From: Megascapheus bottae
Lineage: Eukaryota; Chordata; Mammalia; Rodentia; Geomyidae
Direction: 5' to 3'
DNA length: 64,000 bases
NCBI GenBank assembly: GCA_024803745.1
Contig: JANJXV010000013.1
Span: forward strand, 58,090,102 to 58,154,101
Part shown: one piece after another, positions 29,001-42,506 of the stretch
Position numbering within the stretch: the first letter of the stretch is position 1
Layout of the letters: the number at the start of each line of letters is the position of its first letter
Program-made: the position numbers and the translations under genes
The notes under the pieces: model-generated
Seen by the model: the letters and a program-made list of their open reading frames with translations, nothing else
Told to the model about the DNA's origin: nothing
Database searches by the model: none

Positions 29001-32000
29001 GTGCTCACACCACCCTCTTCCTCAGCCCCTCCACACGCCATGTCTGTGCTCACACCACCCTCTTCCTCAGCCCCTCCACACGCCATGTCTGTGCTCACAC
29101 CACCCTCTTCCTCAGCCCCTCCACACGCCAGTGTCTGTGCTCACACCACCCTCTTCCTCAGCCCCTCCACACGCCATGTCTGTGCTCACACCACCCTCTT
29201 CCTCAGCCCCTCCACACGCCATGTCTGTGCTCACACCACCCTCTTCCTCAGCCCCTCCACACGCCATGTCTGTGCTCACACCACCCTCTTCCTCAGCCCC
29301 TCCACACGCCATGTCTGTGCTCACACCACCCTCTGCCTCAGCCCCTCCACACGCCATGTCTGTGCTCACACCACCCTCTTCCTCAGCCCCTCCACACGCC
29401 AGTGTCTGTGCTCACACCACCCTCTTCCTCAGCCCCTCCACACGCCATGTCTGTGCTCACACCACCCTCTTCCTCAGCCCCTCCACACGCCATGTCTGTG
29501 CTCACACCACCCTCTTCCTCTCCCAGCTTCCCAGTGACCCCCCACGGCTGCTCTGTGACTCTGGCCTGTGGTGTCCGCCTGCAGTTCCCAGCGGGAGCCA
29601 TCGCCAGCCCCACCACCATCCACTACCGACTGTGGCTTCCAGAGCCAGACCTCGTCTCCCTGGGCCCTCACGACTTTCTGCTCAGCGGTGTCCTGGAGTT
29701 GCAGCCCCACGGGCTGGCCTTCCAGCAGGCAGGGCCAGGGTGCATGTGGGGGAAAGGCACGCCCGGGAAAGGCCTGGCCTTGGCGCTCACCCACTGTCCC
29801 CTGGCAGGACGTGGGCCTGTGGCTGCTGTTCATACCCCCAGGCCCCCGGCGCTGCCGCGAGGTGGTCGTCAGAATGCGCAGTGAGGACACCTGGAGTGAC
29901 CTGGAGACCCACGTGGAGGAGGAGGCCCCCAGGGTGAGGCTGCCTGGCGTGTGCAGTGGGGGGTGGTCAGGCCCTGTCCCACCCCCCTCTCTACTGCGTG
30001 CCCTGACGGTGCCCCTCACTCAGTACCTTCACCCTAAGTGTTCCCTCTGACCGTCTCTTCACCCTCAATGTCCAGAGGCTCTGGGCTCACTGCCAGGTAC
30101 CCCATTTCTCCTGGTTTCTTGTGGTTTTGCGTCCTGTGTTCAATGCTTGCCTGGTGCCACCCGAGGGGACACTTCTGTGCTCCTCTGGTCATCCTGGGGT
30201 CAAGGTCACCTTCCCCCCTGGGGCCACCGAGGAGCCTCGTCACGTCTCAATGCAGGTACAGACGGGCAGTGCCCGGGGTGGCAGTGGATGCCGGTGCGCA
30301 GGCAGGCACTCAGGTGCCTTTCTGCCTAGGTGGTTCGCATGGCCAGCCAAGAGCTGCAGGCCCTCGTGGGGGAGCCAGAAGCTGCCGTGAGCCCCTTGCT
30401 GTGCCTGTCCCAGAGCGGGCCCCCCACTTTCCTCCAGCCGGTCACTGTGCAGCTGCCTCTGCCCCCTGGTATCACTGGTGAGGTTTCAGGCCACGTCCTG
30501 GAATTGTGGCCATAGGGTGGAGAACTGCTCTGAAGGGAGTTGCAGCCAGGACGGTCTCATCCTGCTGCCCCTTCTTGTCCAGGCTTCAGTGTGGATCGTT
30601 CCCGTTTGCACCTGCTGTACCGGGCCCCCCCCACAGCCACCTGGGATGACATCACGGCTCAGGTGGCACTGGAGCTCACCCACCTGTATGCACGCTTCCA
30701 GGTCTCACACTTCTCCTGGTCAGTGCCCCCCCTCACTCCCACCTCGCTCAGTGTCTCCGGCCTGTACAGCCACCCCCCCGCCGACCTTGCTCAGTGTCCT
30801 CAGTCTGTACACTTGTGGCCGGTGGCTCTGCTGGTCTGTACAGCTGTGCCTCCCTCCCTCCCGCAGGTACTGGCTGTGGTACACCACCAAGACGTGTGTG
30901 GAGGGCCTGGCCCGAAGGGCCTGGGAGCGGCTGCGGCTGCACAGAGTAAACCTCATCGCCCTGCAGCGGCGCCGGGACCCCCAGCAAGTCCTGTTGCAGT
31001 GTCTGCCCCGGAACAAGGTGGTCAGCGGGTGGGCGGCGGGGTGACCCACAGGCCAGGCTGGACTAGGGCACTGGGAGCCAGTTCTGTGGTGCTTTTGCAG
31101 GTGGATGCCACCCTGGGGCGGCTCCTGGGGCGGTACCGGGGCCCCGAGCCCTCGGACACTGTGGAGATGTTTGAGGGGGAGAAATTCTTCGCAGCCTTTG
31201 AGCGAGGCATCCATGTGGACGCTGGTAGGTGTCCTGCCTGGAGGGCCCGGGGTGATCCCTTTGTCCCTGCTGCTGAGACTGTCCCCCGCCACAGACCGCC
31301 CAGACTGTGTGGATGGCAGGATCTGCTTCGTCTTCTACTCACACCTGAAGAACATGAAGGAGGTGTATGTCAGCACCACGCTGGACCGGGAGGCCCAGGC
31401 TGTGCGAGGCCAGGTGGGCGGCTGAGGCTGGGCCTCCCGAGTCCCTGTGCGGAGGAGGCCAGCGTGCTGAGCTCACTGGACCCCTCCTCAGGTGTCTTTC
31501 TACCGTGGCTCGGTGCCTGTGGAGGTGCCCCCAGAAGCGGAGGCTGCCCGGCAGAAGAAGGACTCTGATACCCCGTGGATGGCCACCTTGCCCATCAAGC
31601 TGCCGGTGCGGCCAGGGGGAGGAGCAGCCCTGTTGGTGACCAGGGGTGGCAGGGTGGGGTCCCGCTAACTCTCTTCTCCTCCCCGCAGAGACTCCGAGGG
31701 GCTGGGGGGCACGGGCGGGGGGCTGGCCTCTCCCTGACGCCTCTGAACCTGGGTGATGCAGAGACAGGATTCCTGACCCAGAGCAACCTGTTGAGTGTAG
31801 CTGGGCGCCTGGGTCCGGACTGGCCGACCGTGGCCCTGCACCTGGGCATGCCCTATCGCACCTTGCAGCGCATCCGACATGAGTTCCGGTGAGCTTCTGC
31901 CCGGCCTGGGAGGAAGGGAGGCGGACTAACACTGGGCCCCGAGGGGCAGGGGGTGCTGTCACAACAGGCCCCTTAGGGGAGAAGCAAGCTCCTGAGTGTG

Positions 32001-32298
32001 GCCGGTGGTCCCAGGTAGGGACTCTGTCCTTTCTCCCTCTCCAAGGGATGACCTGGATGGCCAGATCCGCCACATGCTCTTCTCCTGGGCCGAGCGCCAT
32101 ACTGGACAGCCAGGGGCTGTGGAGCTTCTGGTGAGGGCCCTGGAGCTAAGCGATCGGCAGGATGTGGCTGAAGAGGTTCGGGCCATCTTGGCGCTCGGCC
32201 GCCACAAGTATCAGGATGGCATCCGGCGCACTGGCCTGGCAGCGGAAGACCCTGCGGGTGCCCCCGCCCCGCGGTCCTCACAGCCTGCCCTGGCCTAG
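26004..32298 (+). CDS. PIDD1: PIDD1, p53-induced death domain protein 1
   Basis: Scaffold of the PIDDosome (with RAIDD and caspase-2) and of a nuclear RIP1/NEMO complex. Fifteen coding exons: 26004-26283, 26685-27098, 28197-28406, 28486-28540, 29527-29728, 29808-29933, 30076-30255, 30330-30477, 30583-30718, 30867-31017, 31101-31224, 31295-31413, 31492-31605, 31689-31888, 32046-32298; phases close at 903 aa (human 910). N-terminal leucine-rich repeats run from ~120 to 300, then two ZU5 domains (~317-591), a UPA-like linker and a C-terminal death domain (~783-868). Both autoproteolysis sites are intact: HFS with Ser441 (PHFSW) and HFS with Ser583 (SHFSW), giving PIDD-C and PIDD-CC. Introns 2 and 4 are largely minisatellites that copy their own acceptor sites. 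Intron 5 appears to use a GC donor. The ATG (gtgATGG) has a good Kozak context. Confidence 0.97.
27345..28212 (+). repeat. Minisatellite of eleven 78-bp units bearing the PIDD1 exon 3 acceptor
   Basis: Acceptor copies 'gcctgcccacag|ctgggctccggtgcc' fall at exactly 78-bp intervals, with AG ends at 27416 + 78n (n = 0-10). The last (28196) is the true exon 3 acceptor, and about 15 bases of exon 3 lie inside the unit. Units are over 95% identical; variants are Ctg/Ttt, ctG/ccG and gag/aag. The array is open in the PIDD1 frame (26 codons per unit) and also in other frames on both strands. Confidence 0.97.
28610..29525 (+). repeat. Minisatellite of about 20 x 45/46-bp units in PIDD1 intron 4, each with an acceptor-like end
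   Basis: Unit core is 'gtgctcacaccaccctcttcctcag' plus 'cccctccacacgcca'. Four units have an extra base ('ccagtgtctg' instead of 'ccatgtctg', near 28630, 28950, 29130 and 29400), which shifts frame. The true exon 5 acceptor (AG at 29525-29526) is a modified final copy ending 'cttcctctcccag'. It nearly fills the 986-nt intron. Confidence 0.96.
29729..29807 (+). other. PIDD1 intron 5, apparent GC-AG intron
   Basis: Exon 5 must end at ...TTCCAGCAG (29728) to join GACGTGGGC at 29808 in phase and match the PIDD1 protein (AFQQ|DVGL). The intron then begins GCAGGG and ends CAG. The nearest GT (29740) would shift the frame. Confidence 0.75.
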
Positions 32299-32373
32299 CA
32301 CCACAGCCCTGGGTCCTGACCCGCCTCCCTCCCCGCCTGCCTCTGCTGTGTGTGGAGGCAGCCTCTCTGGTGC

Positions 32374-32379
32374 AACAAA
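32374..32379 (+). terminator. Possible degenerate PIDD1 polyadenylation signal
   Basis: AACAAA in 'gtgcaacaaacc', 76 bases past the stop. No AATAAA or ATTAAA occurs between the stop and the SLC25A22 CpG island. Confidence 0.35.
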
Positions 32380-32439
32380 CCGACCTGCTCTGTCTGCCCG
32401 CTCCGTCTGGCTTATCTCTGGGGGGAGAGGAAGTGGGAG

Positions 32440-33780
32440 GGAGGGGTGTCCAGGTGATCTGGGCGGGGCCGGGGTGCCCCTGCTCTGGCCTGGCCCCCCT
32501 GGGTCTCCCGAGATGGGGAGTGTTGGTGCGGGGTTGGGCTGAAGGCAGTCACCGGGCCCGGCTAGCGCCGGCGGGGCTGGAGGCTCACCGGCCCTGCGGT
32601 CCCCCAGGCCAGCGGGTTGACGGGCGGTGGAGGGGCGGGGCCGGGGAGGGGCGGGGCCGGGGAGGGGCGGGGCCGGGTGGCGGCGGGGAGGGGCGGGGCC
32701 GGGTGGCGGCGGGGAGGGGCGGGGCCGGGGAGGGGCGGGGCCCGGGCGGGCCGGCGGGGGCGGGGCCGGGGCGCCTCCAGCCACGGCAGGCGGCGCGCGG
32801 CGCAGCGGGTAGGCGAGCGCGGCGGCGGCGGCCGAGCGGAGCGGTGAGTGGCCCGGGGGCCCGCGGAGGCCGGGGAGGGGCGGCCTCCCGGGCGGGGCGG
32901 CCCCGCGGGGCCCGGGCTCGTCGGACTCCAGCCCGCCGTCGCCCTGGCGTGGGGGCCGCGCCGGGCCGGCCCGCCGGGCGCGCTTCCCGCACACGTGTCC
33001 CTCCGGAGAGCGGGCCGCGGGGGCGCGGGACCCCGCCGGAAGTGGAGGGCAGTTACGGCCGGGGCCGCCCGGGGGCGGAGGCCCGGCCCCGGCGCTCGCC
33101 GGCCCGGCAGCAGGACGGGGTGGACCTGCCGAGCGGAAGGGAGAGGAGGGCGCTCCGGGCCCCTCCGCCTTCCTCGGGAGTCGGAGGAGCGAGCGGTGGG
33201 CGCCATCAGGCCCGAGGGCGGCCGCCCGTGGCCTCAGTTTACCCAGCTGACGTGTCTGATGGAGACGGCGGAGGCGCGCCGCCCCTCCCCGGCCACACGG
33301 CCCTGGACCGGAGGGGAAAGGGCACTGCCCTCGCGGGCGGGAGGCTCGGAGGTCGAGGCCTCCATCACAGCCCGGGGCGGGGAGTCCAAGGGCCCTGGGT
33401 GCAAAGGGCGCGCCGAGTGCCGCCGCCGCCGCGCCCTCTGGACCTGCCGGGTGACAGCCCGGCCCCCCTTCCTGACCTTCCCGGGCGGACGGAGCGCTGC
33501 GTCCCGGCTCCCAGGCTGGCCTCGGTGCCCCCGGGAGTGGACGCGCCCCCTCCTTCCCTTCCTGGAGCCGCCGGAGCCGGTGCTGGCCCGAAGCGAAAGA
33601 GAAAGTCCCGAAAGTCCCCTGGCCCCGGACCCATCCCGCCGCGGGCGGGGCCGCTCCGCCCCACCTCCGCCCCACCTCCGCCGAGCCGGGCAGTGCGGGG
33701 GCCCCGGCGGCCCCGCCGCTGGCTCCTGACCCCCAGTCCTGCTGCTAGCGGAGGAGCCGGAGCCCCGCCCATGCCTGCCT
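32440..33780 (+). promoter_or_regulatory. SLC25A22 promoter CpG island and non-coding exon 1
   Basis: Very CpG-rich. A non-coding first exon probably ends at 'gagcggagcg|gtgagtgg' (about 32843). Upstream is an array of GC boxes. It begins only ~150 bases after the PIDD1 stop. Confidence 0.65.
32625..32775 (+). repeat. Tandem GC-box array at the SLC25A22 promoter
   Basis: About nine copies of 'gaggggcggggccggg' (16-22 bp), each a consensus Sp1/KLF GC box, lying 70-220 bases upstream of the inferred exon 1 donor. Confidence 0.9.
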
Positions 33781-33814
33781 CCCCCCCGGAGGTGGAGAGG
33801 GGCGGTCACCGGCT

Positions 33815-34785
33815 CAACCCGGGAAGGGGCCCTGGGCTGCAGGGAGGAGACCCCAGTTTCCATCATCCAGGAGAGGCCCTGGGCTGCAGGGAGGAGACCC
33901 CAGTTTCCATCATCCAGGAGGGGCCCTGGGCTGCAGGGAGGAGACCCCAGTTTCCATCCATCCAGGAGAGGCCCTGGGCTGCAGGGAGGAGACCCCAGTT
34001 TCCATCCATCCGGGAAGGGGCCCTGGGGCTGCAGGGAGGAGACCCCAGTTTCCATCCATCCAGGAGAGGCCCTGGGCTGCAGGGAGGAGACCCCAGTTTC
34101 CATCATCCAGGAGGGGCCCTGGGCTGCAGGGAGGAGACCCCAGTTTCCATCCATCCAGGAGAGGCCCTGGGCTGCAGGGAGGAGACCCCAGTTTCCATCC
34201 ATCCGGGAAGGGGCCCTGGGGCTGCAGGGAGGAGACCCCAGTTTCCATCCATCCAGGAGAGGCCCTGGGCTGCAGGGAGGAGACCCCAGTTTCCATCATC
34301 CAGGAGAGGCCCTGGGCTGCAGGGAGGAGACCCCAGTTTCCATCATCCAGGAGGGGCCCTGGGCTGCAGGGAGGAGACCCCATTTTCCATCCATTCGGGA
34401 AGGGGCCCTGGGGCTGCAGGGAGGAGACCCCAGTTTCCATCCATCCGGGAAGGGGCCCTGGGCTGCAGGGAGGAGACCCCAGTTTCCATCATCCAGGAGG
34501 GGCCCTGGGCTGCAGGGAGGAGACCCCAGTTTCCATCATCCAGGAGGGGCCCTGGGCTGCAGGGAGGAGACCCCAGTTTCCATCATCCAGGAGGGGCCCT
34601 GGGCTGCAGGGAGGAGACCCCAGTTTCCATCCATCCAGGAGGGGCCCTGGGGCTGCAGGGAGGAGACCCCAGTTTCAATCCATCCAGGAGGGGCCCTGGG
34701 CTGCAGGGAGGAGACCCCAGTTTTCATCCATCCGGGAAGGGGCCCTGGGGCTGCAGGGAGGAGACCCCAGTTTCCATCCTGAGAA
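33815..34785 (+). repeat. 20-copy minisatellite (46-51 bp) in the SLC25A22 5' intron
   Basis: Unit 'ggccctgggctgcagg' + 'gaggagaccccagtttcc' + 'atccatccaggag'. Variants: catcat versus catccat, cgggaag versus caggag. Twenty 'gaggagacccc' cores counted. No recognised exon is inside it; frames through it on both strands are an effect of the repeat. Confidence 0.97.
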
Positions 34786-35296
34786 GGGCTGGGCCCATTT
34801 GCCCTACTTAGCTCAAGGATGGAAGGACAGTCACCAGAGCCTGGTCCCGGGTTGAGGTACCTCTGAGCCAGAAGCGCCTGGCCCTTTAAAAGCTGGAGCT
34901 TGCTGGTGCACAGGGGAGCTTGTGCGTGCCTCTGCGCCTGCGTGGCCAGGCTGGCTGGAGAGGCCTCCGATGCTTGGCCCTGCGCTGGGAAGGCACTGAG
35001 GGGCACCAGGTGGCTGGCTGCAGGATGGGTGACCTCCCTTCCCTCTGTGTTCACCGCGCTGGCCTGGGACTGGGGCGGAGGGGCTTGGCCAAGGGGCCGG
35101 GGCGCGGCCCAGTGGGTTGGGGAGGGCTTTGTCCTTCTCTTACTTTGTCTCCTCTTCCTTCCAGGTGTCGGCCTCCTGGAAGTACCCCTAGAGGTGGAGG
35201 GCCGCCCTCCCCTTGGTTCTGCCCACCTGCCTCGGATCTGCAGCCCCGCCGCCGATCCCCTCCACCTGCCCTGCCCTGCCCTGCAAGCTGAGTTAA

Positions 35297-38303
<3,007 letters not shown>

Positions 38304-39504
38304 GCCACGGGGCACCCCAGCCCTCAGCGGGGGCCCCGAGTGAAGGAGTGGTTCACCCCGCCCGCCTCGTCAACAAGGGAGGCAGGAGGGGGGTGCGGGT
38401 CCATGTGGAGGCCACACAGGCCCCGTGGGGCCCCAAAGAGGCAACCATTGGGATCAATGTCTTATTTATGTAGAAAATGCAGAAATGTGTACATTCCTCG
38501 AGCCGGTCCCTGACCCAGCCCTGCCTGGCCTGAAGACCCCCAGGGACAGAGCTGGTCTCTGGGCTGGGGCCCCCAGGCCTGGGCTGGGCAGGCTGACCCT
38601 ACCCTGAGCCCACCAGCTCCTGTCTCCTAGGCCGTCCTGGTCTACAAAGGGGACCCCCAAAACCTATTTATTGAATCTGCTGCATCTATGTGGCTCTACC
38701 CGTCCTTCTGTCCATCCGTCCATCCACCCCTGCTGCTCTTCTCACTGTGGACAGGGCTGCCTTGCAGGCCAGCCTTGCAGAAGAACGGGGAGGGGCAGGG
38801 TCTCCTGCCCCGTGTTGAGCCCAGATTTCCAGGTCGATGGGGTCACACTGAGTTTTGACCCGCCCATGCACACGCACAGGTGCACACGCTCTGGGAACCC
38901 TAGGGCCTTCATCAGAGGGCAGACCTAGGTCCCGTGGTGTCTCGTGTACTTGTGTTGTGGGTGCAGATGGTGCCTCCCTGCCCTCAGGTGACCTGGCTGT
39001 GTAGGACAGGGCTGAGAGGACACTGCTGCTCCTCCTGCTGTGGCCAGGCACTGTTGGCTCTGGGCTGTGTGCACCCCACCTCCTCTGTTGACCTCACCCC
39101 ACAGTTTCTCTCCCTCGGCCTTTCTTCTGATACACCCACCCCTGAAAAGGGGAAGGGAAGACATAGGGGCCAGTATGGACCTAGGGCTGCCTGCACGGCT
39201 GCAGCCCAGGCCCACGCTAAGTTCCCGTCCTCCCGGTCCTGGTCCAAGTGCGTTGAGGCAGGTGCCCTCCCAGCCGTGGCCCCGTGGTTGTGTTGGTGAT
39301 TGACCCTGGTGATTGTGCTGGTGCTGTGTCCCCACACCGAGCCCCCCCTGGGGAGGCCCCTCCCCAGTGACACTACCTGGGACAGGTCCAGCCCCTCCTG
39401 ACATATCTGTACCTTGAAAGCTGCTGCTTACAGAATTATATTTTTTTTCTTTTGAAGAGTTTTAAGGAGTTGTAATTTTTTGTGTCTTGTCATGTAAGAG
39501 GATA

Positions 39505-39510
39505 AATAAA
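39505..39510 (+). terminator. SLC25A22 polyadenylation signal
   Basis: AATAAA in 'gataaataaatattc', preceded by a T-rich stretch and followed by a GT-rich element ('ctctgtgggtgttttgggg'). Confidence 0.85.
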
Positions 39511-39539
39511 TATTCTAAGTAGAGGCCTGCTCTCTGTGG

Positions 39540-40180
39540 GTGTTTTGGGGGATGGGGCGGGCTGCTCCGCTCCCTGCGGGGGAGGGGGGGTGGGGGGCCC
39601 TCCTTCCCTGTAGAGCCCCGCCCTTCCTTGCCAGCCGCCCTCTCCCTGCGGCCCCGCCCCCTGCCCCGCCGGCCCCGCCCTCTCCCTGCGGCCCCGCCCC
39701 CTGCCCTGCCGGCTCCGCCCCTCCCGCTCTGCGCGTCCTGGGCGGGGAGAGGTGCATTGTGGGAAACTCCCGGGCTGCTGCTGCGCTCGCTCGCCCGCTC
39801 CCTCCGCTCCCTCCGCTCCCTCCGCAGTCCGGTCCCGCCTGCTGTCCGCAGTCCTGCCTGCTGTCCTCGGGAGGGAGCGCACACCGGGAGCCAGAGGCCG
39901 AGGCCCCAGGTAGGCCGGGCGGGGGTGGCCCGGGCTGGAGGTCACCGGGGAGGCCCGCGGCCTCCGTCCCCTCCGGCAGCCCTGGGGAGGGGACGGCGAC
40001 CTTCCCGAGAGCCCGAAACACAGCGCTGGAAGCGACCTGCTCTTGGGGCCTTGAGGCCTCACGAGGGGCTGGGGGGCTGGGCTCCCCCGCTCGGGGTGGA
40101 GGGTGGGCGCAGGGCCTCGCGTGCCGTGACCTTCGGGTGACCTTCAGTGCGGTCACCGCGCCCGGCTCCTCGGCACTCCG
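39540..40180 (+). promoter_or_regulatory. CEND1 promoter CpG island and non-coding exon 1
   Basis: GC boxes ('ccccgccccctgccc' repeated at 39650-39720). A probable non-coding exon ends at 'gaggccccag|gtaggcc' (about 39909). Only ~30 bases separate it from the SLC25A22 poly(A) signal. Confidence 0.6.
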
Positions 40181-41076
40181 CCTGCGGGTGGGGGCATTTC
40201 TCCTCCTCCCCGTGCAGAGGGCCTTAGGGAAGGCTCGGGGACATGGAACATCGGGGTGAGGCCTTTGCTACGCCCCAAGGCCCCACCCAATGCAACACCA
40301 AGCTCTGCCCAGAGGAGCCCCAGACTGAGCCCAGCAGGGGCCTCCTGCCCTTGCCCTGGAGGCAGGTGAAGCCCCAGGTGAAGCCGGGTGGGGCAGGTGG
40401 CAGGCTGGAGGCCCAGACAGACTCCTGCCTGCCCATCTTAGGCACCTCTTGTTTCGTCACCCCCGGGTCCTTGTAGTCCCAGTAGCCCGGGTCCACTCCT
40501 TATCCTTACAGCTCCAAGAGTCCCTGCCCTGTGTCCTCCACCTAGGTCTTGGCCACAATGTAGCCTGCGGCCCCTTGTGAGGCAGCAGCACTCAGCTCTG
40601 CTGGTGCCCAGGGGCGTCCACCCTCCCCTTCCTTCACCCCTTCTTGACCAGAACCATTGCCTTTCAGTTCTCACAGCTGGGTACCTGCTTCCCTGTCTCC
40701 ATGCCAACTGTGGTACGGGCATGACCAGCTTACAGATGAGGAAGCTGAGACCTCTGCCTGGTCTCCAGCTCCTCCCCATTCCACCTAGGCGGGGACCTCT
40801 GGCCGAGGACCTTCTCTGGAGTGGTCAGGGGTCAGTGGAGGTCAGGTTGTGGAAGGGGCGGGCCTGAGCTCCCTGGAGGCTTCCGAGCTGGGGCTCCTAG
40901 GGACTCCCGAGAACTGGGAAGGGTCTCCGTGGAGCATAGGAGGGAACTTGTCCCTTGTCACAGCCTGGCTTATGTCTCCCTCAGGCCCATAGAATGCCAA
41001 AGGGTGAGCTGTCCTGATACTGTGGTCCACTCATCTGCCTATCCACACGCCCTGCCCAGCTGCCAGTACTCTCACC

Positions 41077-41535
41077 ATGGAGTCCAGGGGAAAGTCGGCC
41101 AGCAGCCCCAAGCCCGATGCCAAGGTGTCTCAGGCTCCCACAGAAGCCAAGGCCACTCCAGCCACTGATGGGAAAGGTCCCTTGACCAAGCCTGGGAAGA
41201 AGGAGACCCAGGCAGAAAAGCAGGAGCAGCCAGCAGCCCCCTCACCCACTCCTGCCAAGAAGACCCCAGCCAAGGCAGACCCTTCTCTTCTCAACAACCA
41301 CAGCAACCTGAAACCGGCCCCCACAGCCCCCACGGCCCCCACCAGTCCTGACACAACCCCAGAGCCCAAGGGTCCTGGAGATGGGGCCGAGGAGGATGGG
41401 TCTTCCAAGGGGGCTTCAGGGGGCCGAGGCCCCTGGCCCTGTGAGAACTTGACCCCTCTGATGGTGGCTGGGGGTGTGGCTGTGGCAGCCATGGCCCTTC
41501 TTCTTGGTGTGGCCTACCTGGCTCGGAAGAAATAA
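41077..41535 (+). CDS. CEND1: CEND1 (BM88), cell cycle exit and neuronal differentiation protein 1
   Basis: Neuronal tail-anchored membrane protein that promotes cell-cycle exit and differentiation of neuronal precursors. Uninterrupted 152-aa frame (human 149) in one exon that starts at an acceptor near 40984 ('gtctccctcag'). A hydrophilic, Lys/Pro/Ala-rich, low-complexity body (residues 1-120) precedes one C-terminal membrane segment (about 126-147, LTPLMVAGG...LLLGVAYLA) closed by RKK, so the protein faces the cytosol (type inferred). Kozak is favourable (accATGG). The 3' UTR runs ~970 bases to AATAAA at 42501 and contains an AT/GT dinucleotide tract. This is the expected neighbour of SLC25A22. 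Confidence 0.97.
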   Translation: MESRGKSASSPKPDAKVSQAPTEAKATPATDGKGPLTKPGKKETQAEKQEQPAAPSPTPAKKTPAKADPSLLNNHSNLKPAPTAPTAPTSPDTTPEPKGPGDGAEEDGSSKGASGGRGPWPCENLTPLMVAGGVAVAAMALLLGVAYLARKK

Positions 41536-41652
41536 CACCTGGCGGGGACACAGAGCTATGTACTGTACAGACACACCTGGGGATCTAGTGCATGCAAATT
41601 CATACAAACCTATCTATACATATACACATACGTCATAGAGAGACATATAGGT

Positions 41653-41682
41653 AAATATATATGTGTGTGTGTGTGTGTGTGC
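41653..41682. repeat. (AT)n(GT)n microsatellite in CEND1 3' UTR
   Basis: 'atatatatgtgtgtgtgtgt' run. Confidence 0.95.
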
Positions 41683-42500
41683 GCCCCCCATATACATGCA
41701 GCAGGAGAAAGATGGGCAGCCCACCTACAGAGGGCAGAGAGCCCACCTCTGCCGCCCCTGGAATGTCCCCCTCCTAGCTCTGGGGCAGAAGGACGCTAGG
41801 CTCTAGGATTGACAGGTCAGGGCAAGGCAGGGAGAGCTCTAATACCAAGCAGAGGTCAGAGAGTTGGGACCATGAAGAAAGGACAGACCCTGTGTGCGGT
41901 CCCCGAGTCCTGTCGGCCTCTAGGACGGTGAGCGGGCAGCCCAGCCCATGGGAACGGGAGAGGGCATGCTGTTTCCCTTTCTCCATCTCTGCCTTCCCAA
42001 GCCTCTGGGGAGTAGAGCTACCTCCCCTTCCTGCCCTCTGCCCTGGCTAGGTGGGAAAGGCAGAGCCTAAGAACTAGTTTGGGAAGGGGCCCCCAAGGTT
42101 AGCCTTTTTCCTGTTGCCCTGGAGAAGCCCCTGAAGCTGGGAGCAGCACCCTTCACGCCCAGATCAGCCACTGTCCTGGGGTGACTGAGACTGGAAGGGA
42201 AGCAGGGGGAACATGGAGGACCCGTATTCCACAGCTGTGCCTGCCCGACAGCCCCCAAAGACTCCCCCTCCTGCCTGCACCTCACACCCTCCGAGTCTCC
42301 AGCGTATAAATGCAATAACACAGGTAGAGTAGAACTGCTAGCAGGAAAACCCGCCTGGCAGCCCCTCCGCATGCCGGGTTCCAGCTTGCCCCTGGTGCGG
42401 TGTCAGGGGCCAGCCTCTGGAAGGTGCTGATGGGGACTGTGAGAACACTGCCCTCCCCTGCCCACTGGCCGCAGGAACCCTGGGCCTGAGTGGAGTCTGA

Positions 42501-42506
42501 AATAAA
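42501..42506 (+). terminator. CEND1 polyadenylation signal
   Basis: AATAAA in 'gtctgaaataaacgctg', followed by a GT-rich stretch. Confidence 0.8.

Noticed and set aside
27345..29525. Possible CRISPR-like array
   Set aside because: Units are directly adjacent, without unique spacers, in a mammalian intron.
28543..29937. 464-codon His/Pro/Ser-rich frame in PIDD1 intron 4
   Set aside because: Translation of the 45-bp minisatellite; other frames are equally open and the true splice structure removes it.
32352..34811. 819-codon frame over the SLC25A22 CpG island and minisatellite
   Set aside because: Open because of GC content and a stop-free repeat; starts in the PIDD1 3' UTR and has no protein resemblance.
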